From an uncultured Eubacteriales bacterium (lineage in GTDB: Bacteria; Bacillota; Clostridia; Lachnospirales; CAG-274), in contig CAJKOJ010000038.1 in assembly GCA_905201505.1 (NCBI GenBank), positions 1 to 18,720 on the forward strand: a DNA stretch of 18,720 nt. Reading direction: 5' to 3'. Both the position numbers and the translations under genes were made by a program. This document shows, in pieces, positions 14,974-18,720 of this stretch (within the stretch, counting starts at the first letter, position 1; the number at the start of each line of letters is the position of its first letter). The notes beneath the pieces are model-generated. The model saw only the letters and a list, made by a program, of their open reading frames with translations, was not told where the DNA came from and made no database searches.

Positions 14974-15903
14974 TTAAATACATCTCCTTAAATCATTTTT
15001 CATATCTATACAAGCCTGTCTTGCAGCCTGAGCAAAGTTTCTCTCATCTGCATAGCAGTGTTTATATTCATCTTTCATATGTGCAGCAATAATACCTCTT
15101 GATGAGTTTACAATTGCACCCAATCCTTCATCATTAAAGCATACTGCCAAGTCTTCAGCTTTTCCGCCCTGTGCTCCGTATCCCGGTACAAGGAAGAATG
15201 TATGAGGCATAACCTCTCTTAACCTTTTAGCCTGTTCAGGGTGAGTTGCACCAACTACTGCACCTACAGAACTAAATCCATAATTTCCTATTGTGCTTTC
15301 GCCCCACTTTTCAATCAAGGCACCAACTTTTTCATATATAGGCACACCGTCCACTATCAGGTCCTGAATTTCACCGCTGTTTGGATTGGAAGTCTTAGCC
15401 AGTACAAAAAGCCCCTTTTCGTAAGCTTCACAATCTTTCAAGAATGGAGTTATTGAATCAGAGCCAAGGTAAGGATTAAGTGTAATAAAATCCTGTGCAA
15501 AACTGTCATAAACAGCACCATTTATATCAACCTTACCAATGTGTCCGTCAGAATAAGCTTCTGCTGTTGATGCAATATCACTTCTTTTAATATCGCCTAT
15601 TACAATAAGACCTCTGCTTTTTGCATACTTACAAGTTTTATCGTATGCTTTCAAGCCTTCAATACCATATCTTTCATACATGGCAATCTGCGGTTTTACA
15701 GCAGGCACTATATCAAATACTGCATCTATAATATATTTATTAAATTTATACATTGACTTTGCGACAGCTTTTGGAGTATTTCCATACTTAGCAAAGTACT
15801 TTTCTGTTATAAAGTTTGGAATATAATTAAGCCTTGGGTCAAGTCCTACAACAGTAGGATTTCCTGTAGCCTTAATTTTTTCAATAAGTTTATCTATAAT
15901 CAT
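14974..15903 (-). CDS. pyrF: Orotidine 5'-phosphate decarboxylase, type 2
   Basis: This enzyme decarboxylates OMP to UMP, the last step of de novo pyrimidine synthesis. The 309-residue length and motifs are those of the type 2 subfamily: VGLDPRLNYIPNFI (19-32), active-site GDIKRSDIASTAEAY with Lys106 and Asp109, a phosphate-binding region with FFLVPGYGAQGG, and NSSRGI near the C-terminus. AAAGGAGG precedes the ATG. It follows pyrC after a 309-nt spacer and precedes carA by 2 nt, so it may have partly separate expression from pyrBC, although no clear promoter is seen in the spacer. Confidence 0.95.
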   Translation of the reverse strand: MIIDKLIEKIKATGNPTVVGLDPRLNYIPNFITEKYFAKYGNTPKAVAKSMYKFNKYIIDAVFDIVPAVKPQIAMYERYGIEGLKAYDKTCKYAKSRGLIVIGDIKRSDIASTAEAYSDGHIGKVDINGAVYDSFAQDFITLNPYLGSDSITPFLKDCEAYEKGLFVLAKTSNPNSGEIQDLIVDGVPIYEKVGALIEKWGESTIGNYGFSSVGAVVGATHPEQAKRLREVMPHTFFLVPGYGAQGGKAEDLAVCFNDEGLGAIVNSSRGIIAAHMKDEYKHCYADERNFAQAARQACIDMKNDLRRCI

Positions 15904-16212
15904 TTCTTTTCCTCCTTTAAAATTTATTGTTTTATAAATACGGATAATTTATAATTTTTGTATAAACACACATATTGCTTTTTTTACAGCACCGTGCATC
16001 CATAACTAAATTAAGCGTAAACACAACGTATACAAAAGCCGATAGGAGTTTAAGAGCATTTAAAGCCCTCATATCTTTATTACTTTCTTTATAAAAGCAC
16101 ATAACTTTTATTTACTTTTTAAAATCATACAACCAAAATCAAAATTAAGTTTAATATATTAACAATAATATGTTTTCTTAATTTATAAATCTTTCGACTG
16201 TTAAACCAAATT
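15904..16212 (-). other. 309-nt spacer inside the pyr operon (pyrC to pyrF)
   Basis: This is by far the largest gap in the operon; the other junctions are 13 nt or less. It is A/T-rich at both ends and less so at 16000-16070. I find no intrinsic terminator after pyrC and no promoter with two good boxes upstream of pyrF. It contains one 46-codon ORF (listed separately). It could be the remnant of a deleted gene, for example pyrI, which often follows pyrB, or a spacer with RNA structure I cannot judge by eye. Confidence 0.5.
15932..16072 (-). CDS. Possible small membrane/secreted ORF in the pyrC-pyrF spacer
   Basis: A 46-codon ORF beginning MRALNALKLLSAFVYVVFTL, followed by a Cys-Cys-Lys-Lys segment. 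The basic N-terminus and roughly 15-residue hydrophobic core look like a signal peptide or membrane anchor. The ribosome binding site is poor (only A-rich sequence with AAAG close to the ATG), and no family is recognised. It ends 28 nt before pyrF. Chance is a serious alternative. Confidence 0.2.
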   Translation of the reverse strand: MRALNALKLLSAFVYVVFTLNLVMDARCCKKSNMCVYTKIINYPYL

Positions 16213-17499
16213 TTACTTCATAAGTTTTCCATTATCAACTACAACTTCACCGCCGCATATTGTATAAAGAATCTTTCCCTTTACCTCTCTGCCGCCAAAA
16301 GGTGTATTTTTTGCTTTTGAGGCCATTGTACTTACATCAATAGTATAGCTGTTATCTATATCTGCAATAGCAATGTCCGCCTCTGCTCCTACTGCAATCT
16401 GACCCTTATCTGTACCCAAAACATCAGCCGGATTACAAGTCATTTTAGCCACCATTTCATTAAGAGAAATCAAACCGCTTTCCACAAGCTCGGTGTATGA
16501 AAGAGCAAATGATGTTTCAAGTCCTATAATACCGTTTGCAGCCTTTTCAAACTCACAGTTCTTATCATCAATATGATGAGGAGCATGGTCAGTTGCAATT
16601 ACTTCAATTATATTATCCTTTAATGCCTGCCTTATTATTTCCATATCTTTACGGCTTCTTAAAGGAGGATTCATTTTAAAGTTTGAATCATATCCTGTTA
16701 TATCTTCATCACACAGTGTAAAGTGATGCGGTGCAGCCTCTGCTGTAACCGGAAGTCCCTTTGCCTTAGCAGCTTTTACCTGATTTACACTGCCCTCTGT
16801 ACTTATATGGCAGATATGAAGTTTTGCACCTGTCGCCTCAGCAAGTATAATGTCTCTTGATACCATTATTTCTTCAGAATCATCGCCAATACCCTTTAAG
16901 CCAAGTATAGATGCTCTGTCACCTGCATTCATTGAACCCTTCGCAAGTCTTATTTCCTCACAGTGGTCAAATATAGGCAAATTAAACATTTTAGAATATC
17001 TCATTGCATTTTTCATAAGTGAAGGATCATCAACGCTTCTTCCGTCCTCAGACAGTGCACAGGCACCTGCAGCCGCCATCTGACCTATGTCAGAAAGTTC
17101 TTCGCCCTTTTGCCCCTTTGTTATTGCACCTATAGGAAGCACGTTTATAACCGCGTCTCTCTTTGGATTTAAAGCATATTCAATCATTATTGCATTATCA
17201 GTTACAGGGCTTGTGTTAGGCATTGCACATACTGTTGTAAAGCCGCCCATTGCCGCTGCTCTTGAACCAGTAGCAATAGTTTCCTTTTTCTCATATCCGG
17301 GCTCTCTGAAGTGAACATGGAGGTCAATAAGTCCCGGCATAACAATAAGACCTTCTGCATTAATTACTTTATCTGCATTTTCACTTATACTGTCCTCAAT
17401 TTCAGCAATTTTATTATCAACAATAAGAATATCCTTTATACTGTCAATATTATTTTTAGGGTCAACCAATCTGCCCTTTTTGATTAAAATACTGCTCAT
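16213..17499 (-). CDS. pyrC: Dihydroorotase, class I
   Basis: This zinc amidohydrolase cyclises N-carbamoyl-aspartate to dihydroorotate. It has 428 residues, the length of the Bacillus-like class I enzyme. What is seen: metal ligands His61 and His63 in DLHVHFREPG with the substrate-binding Arg65, ALSEDGR near Asp152, His179 in FDHCEE, His231 in HICHIST, and the catalytic ATDHAPH with Asp304. MPGLID before the first motif is also typical. GGAGG lies just upstream of the ATG, 13 nt after the pyrB stop. All catalytic residues that I can name appear present. Confidence 0.96.
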   Translation of the reverse strand: MSSILIKKGRLVDPKNNIDSIKDILIVDNKIAEIEDSISENADKVINAEGLIVMPGLIDLHVHFREPGYEKKETIATGSRAAAMGGFTTVCAMPNTSPVTDNAIMIEYALNPKRDAVINVLPIGAITKGQKGEELSDIGQMAAAGACALSEDGRSVDDPSLMKNAMRYSKMFNLPIFDHCEEIRLAKGSMNAGDRASILGLKGIGDDSEEIMVSRDIILAEATGAKLHICHISTEGSVNQVKAAKAKGLPVTAEAAPHHFTLCDEDITGYDSNFKMNPPLRSRKDMEIIRQALKDNIIEVIATDHAPHHIDDKNCEFEKAANGIIGLETSFALSYTELVESGLISLNEMVAKMTCNPADVLGTDKGQIAVGAEADIAIADIDNSYTIDVSTMASKAKNTPFGGREVKGKILYTICGGEVVVDNGKLMK

Positions 17500-17512
17500 A
17501 AAACCCTCCTCC

Positions 17513-18436
17513 TTACTTTCTGTTTGCCTCTGTTAATAGTTTAAGTACAGCCATTCTTACTGCCACACCATTTTTAACCTGTACATTTATTACTGAATGT
17601 TTCCCATCAATAACTTCTGTACTAAGTTCCACACCTCTGTTTACAGGTCCTGGGTGCATTACAAGGACATCCTTTTTGGCATACTTTAATATTTCATCGT
17701 TTACGCCAAATAAATTTGAGTACTCTCTTAAATTAGGGAACGGCATATTTTTTTGCCTTTCAAATTGAATTCTCAGTCCCATTACAACATCTGCATCTTT
17801 TATTGCTGATGGAATATCAGTGCTTACTTGTACACCAAGGCTCTTCATTGAATTACTTACAAGTGTAGAGGGTCCCGCAAGTGTAACCTTCGCACCAAGC
17901 TTAGTAAGTCCGAAAGCATTGCTCCTTGCAACTCTTGAGTGGGATATATCACCTAATATAACAACTTTTAATCCCTCAAAGCCGCCCTTTCTTTCCATTA
18001 TAGTATATAAATCAAGGAGTGCCTGTGTAGGGTGCTCATTTGAGCCGTCGCCTGCATTTATAACACTAGCCTTAACATTTTCAGCCAAAATATGTGCAGC
18101 ACCTGTCATTTGGTGTCTTATTATCATTACATTTGTTCCCATCTGGTCAAGTGTAACTCCTGTGTCTATAAGACTTTCACCTTTTGATACACTGCTTGTA
18201 GCCACACCAAGATCTTTTACAATTGCTCCCTGATATTCGCCTGCAAGCATAAATGACATTTTAGTTCTTGTACTGTTTTCATAGAAAAGGGTTACAATAC
18301 TGCTTTTTGAAAGAATATCTGTTCTCAATTCAGGATTATCAATTTTTTCCTTCATTTCCTTTGCAGTATTAAGTATAGTCATAATTTCGTCAGCGCTTAA
18401 ATCTCTCAAGCCCAACAGGTCTTTTCTCTTATACAT
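17513..18436 (-). CDS. pyrB: Aspartate carbamoyltransferase catalytic chain
   Basis: PyrB condenses carbamoyl phosphate with aspartate to N-carbamoyl-aspartate, the first committed pyrimidine step. It has 307 residues. What is seen: the carbamoyl-phosphate loop FYENSTRTKMSF (STRT at about 55-58), VSKGESLIDT with the active-site lysine near 85, NEHPTQALLDLYT (about 133-145), LGDISHSRVARSN and the aspartate-side motif MHPGPVNRGVE. ATG 18436 is preferred to TTG 18439 because GGAGG is 7 nt upstream. No regulatory chain gene (pyrI) follows; pyrC comes next. Control is probably exerted by the attenuator in the leader rather than by allosteric PyrI, at least within this window. Confidence 0.96.
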   Translation of the reverse strand: MYKRKDLLGLRDLSADEIMTILNTAKEMKEKIDNPELRTDILSKSSIVTLFYENSTRTKMSFMLAGEYQGAIVKDLGVATSSVSKGESLIDTGVTLDQMGTNVMIIRHQMTGAAHILAENVKASVINAGDGSNEHPTQALLDLYTIMERKGGFEGLKVVILGDISHSRVARSNAFGLTKLGAKVTLAGPSTLVSNSMKSLGVQVSTDIPSAIKDADVVMGLRIQFERQKNMPFPNLREYSNLFGVNDEILKYAKKDVLVMHPGPVNRGVELSTEVIDGKHSVINVQVKNGVAVRMAVLKLLTEANRK

Positions 18437-18478
18437 CAAGCTGCCTCCTTTTCAAAATTTATTATTTGCACTTAGCCT

Positions 18479-18524
18479 AAAAAAAAGACAATAAAAGGAA
18501 TTCAAATAAGAACCTTTATTGTCT
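18479..18524 (-). terminator. Intrinsic terminator in the pyr leader (attenuator)
   Basis: On the minus strand, AGACAATAAAGG (18524-18513) pairs with CCTTTTATTGTCT (18498-18486): 12 bp with one bulged T. A further TTC/GAA pairing is possible in the 14-nt loop. A run of eight T (18486-18479) follows. It lies between the pyr promoter and pyrB, so it can only act on pyr transcripts and must be bypassed for expression. The stop codon of the leader ORF lies inside its 5' arm. Confidence 0.88.
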
Positions 18525-18605
18525 AATAAAATCATAAAAGAAAATAAAACGAGAAGGAACATCATACAAGCAGCTGTAAATTGTTGTTTGCTTAGGCTTA
18601 AACAT
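18516..18605 (-). CDS. pyr operon leader peptide (29 codons, pyrL-like)
   Basis: A short ORF beginning MFKPKQTTIYSCLYDVPSRF; its last nine codons specify Ile, Phe, Phe, Tyr, Asp, Phe, Ile, Arg, Gln. GAAGGAGG lies 9 nt upstream of the ATG at 18605. The Phe/Ile/Tyr-rich end results from the U-rich mRNA, and there is no long run of one regulatory codon. The TAA stop (18518-18516) is within the 5' arm of the downstream terminator, so a ribosome at the stop would block the hairpin. By analogy with E. coli pyrL, the peptide itself probably has no function and its translation is the regulatory signal. A competing ATG at 18609 would give only Met-Tyr-Val. Confidence 0.7.
   Translation of the reverse strand: MFKPKQTTIYSCLYDVPSRFIFFYDFIRQ
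18525..18560 (-). promoter_or_regulatory. U-rich candidate RNA polymerase pause tract
   Basis: In these 36 nt of leader transcript 24 are U, including four separate UUUU runs, immediately upstream of the terminator 5' arm. In E. coli pyrBI, RNA polymerase pauses in such a tract when UTP is scarce. The composition is seen directly; the pausing is inferred. Confidence 0.55.
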
Positions 18606-18614
18606 ACATTATAT

Positions 18615-18622
18615 CCTCCTTC
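18615..18622 (-). promoter_or_regulatory. Ribosome binding site of the pyr leader ORF
   Basis: GAAGGAGG, a near-perfect Shine-Dalgarno sequence, about 170 nt upstream of pyrB and far from any other gene. It is 5 nt from a first ATG (18609) and 9 nt from a second (18605). Its presence is the main evidence that the leader is translated. GAAGGA can also pair with UCCUUC (about 18557-18552) inside the leader ORF. Confidence 0.75.
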
Positions 18623-18641
18623 GTTAATTTATATCCTTAAA

Positions 18642-18670
18642 ATTTTATCATTTATAACATACTTTGTCAA
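18642..18670 (-). promoter_or_regulatory. pyr operon promoter
   Basis: On the minus strand a perfect TTGACA (18670-18665) is followed after 17 nt by TAAAAT (18647-18642, 5 of 6). Initiation would fall near 18635, giving a leader of about 200 nt before pyrB. I see no PyrR-type binding loop or other known riboswitch in that leader. Confidence 0.85.
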
Positions 18671-18687
18671 CCATTAATTTTGTTTTT

Positions 18688-18718
18688 TTGACAAAAATAT
18701 TCTTATATATAGTATAAT
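18688..18718 (+). promoter_or_regulatory. Divergent promoter firing out of the window
   Basis: TTGACA at 18688-18693 and TATAAT at 18713-18718 on the plus strand, both perfect boxes but 19 nt apart, which is longer than optimal. The preceding AG weakly resembles an extended -10. It would drive a gene beyond the window, divergent to the pyr operon. Confidence 0.5.
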
Positions 18719-18720
18719 AT

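Noticed and set aside
16090..16200. Internal promoter for pyrF in the pyrC-pyrF spacer
   Set aside because: Several TTG-containing hexamers exist, but their partners match TATAAT at only about 3 of 6 positions, as expected by chance in A/T-rich DNA.
18516..18605. Phenylalanine-type attenuator, since the leader peptide has five Phe codons
   Set aside because: The Phe, Ile and Tyr codons follow from the U-rich tract, there is no tandem run of the kind seen in pheA leaders beyond one Phe-Phe, and the downstream genes are purely pyrimidine genes.
18440..18640. PyrR-binding loop or known riboswitch in the pyr leader
   Set aside because: I looked for the conserved PyrR anti-antiterminator sequence and for T-box or purine-type motifs and found none; the visible parts are a leader ORF and one terminator.

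Overview
The window comes from a low-G+C Firmicute, most likely a Clostridia member of Lachnospiraceae type. The evidence is A/T-rich spacers, AGGAGG-type ribosome binding sites before nearly every gene, frequent GTG starts, short intrinsic terminators, and gene neighbourhoods such as iscS-thiI and prmA-rsmE. This placement is inferred from style and protein flavour; no 16S or phylogenetic evidence is available. Almost everything is read on the minus strand, and I see no IS elements, CRISPR arrays, tRNA or rRNA genes.

Layout, left to right. (1) 9-593: one plus-strand gene for a SLOG/YpsA-like protein, with a near-consensus promoter and a terminator that works in both directions. (2) 613-2719, minus: an RmlD-like reductase followed by a dicarboxylate/amino-acid:cation symporter. 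(3) 2746-7173, minus: an RNA/ribosome modification operon, prmA - 46-aa small ORF - rsmE - cysteine desulfurase - thiI, with a promoter and a terminator. (4) 7251-8412, minus: a single 6-phosphofructokinase unit. (5) 8420-10604, minus: a NimA-like flavoprotein and two overlapping RimK-like ATP-grasp ligases. The first ligase seems to start at a rare ATA codon. (6) 10630-18670, minus: a pyrimidine biosynthesis operon, pyrB - pyrC - (309-nt gap) - pyrF - carA - carB. (7) The last 50 bases hold a divergent plus-strand promoter for a gene outside the window.

How the genes work together. CarAB makes carbamoyl phosphate, PyrB and PyrC carry it to dihydroorotate, and PyrF makes UMP at the end. PyrK/PyrD and PyrE must be encoded elsewhere. 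The cysteine desulfurase supplies sulfur to ThiI for 4-thiouridine in tRNA. RsmE and PrmA methylate 16S rRNA and ribosomal protein L11.

Most interesting point: the pyr operon leader has a consensus promoter, a Shine-Dalgarno-led 29-codon leader peptide, a U-rich tract (24 of 36 nt) and a 12-bp intrinsic terminator followed by eight T. The leader stop codon lies inside the 5' arm of the terminator. This matches the logic of enterobacterial pyrBI attenuation, in which UTP-dependent RNA polymerase pausing is coupled to leader translation. The PyrR mechanism usual in Firmicutes is not evident. Second in interest is the flavoprotein/double ATP-grasp operon with its apparent ATA start, and third the 46-aa ORF between prmA and rsmE.
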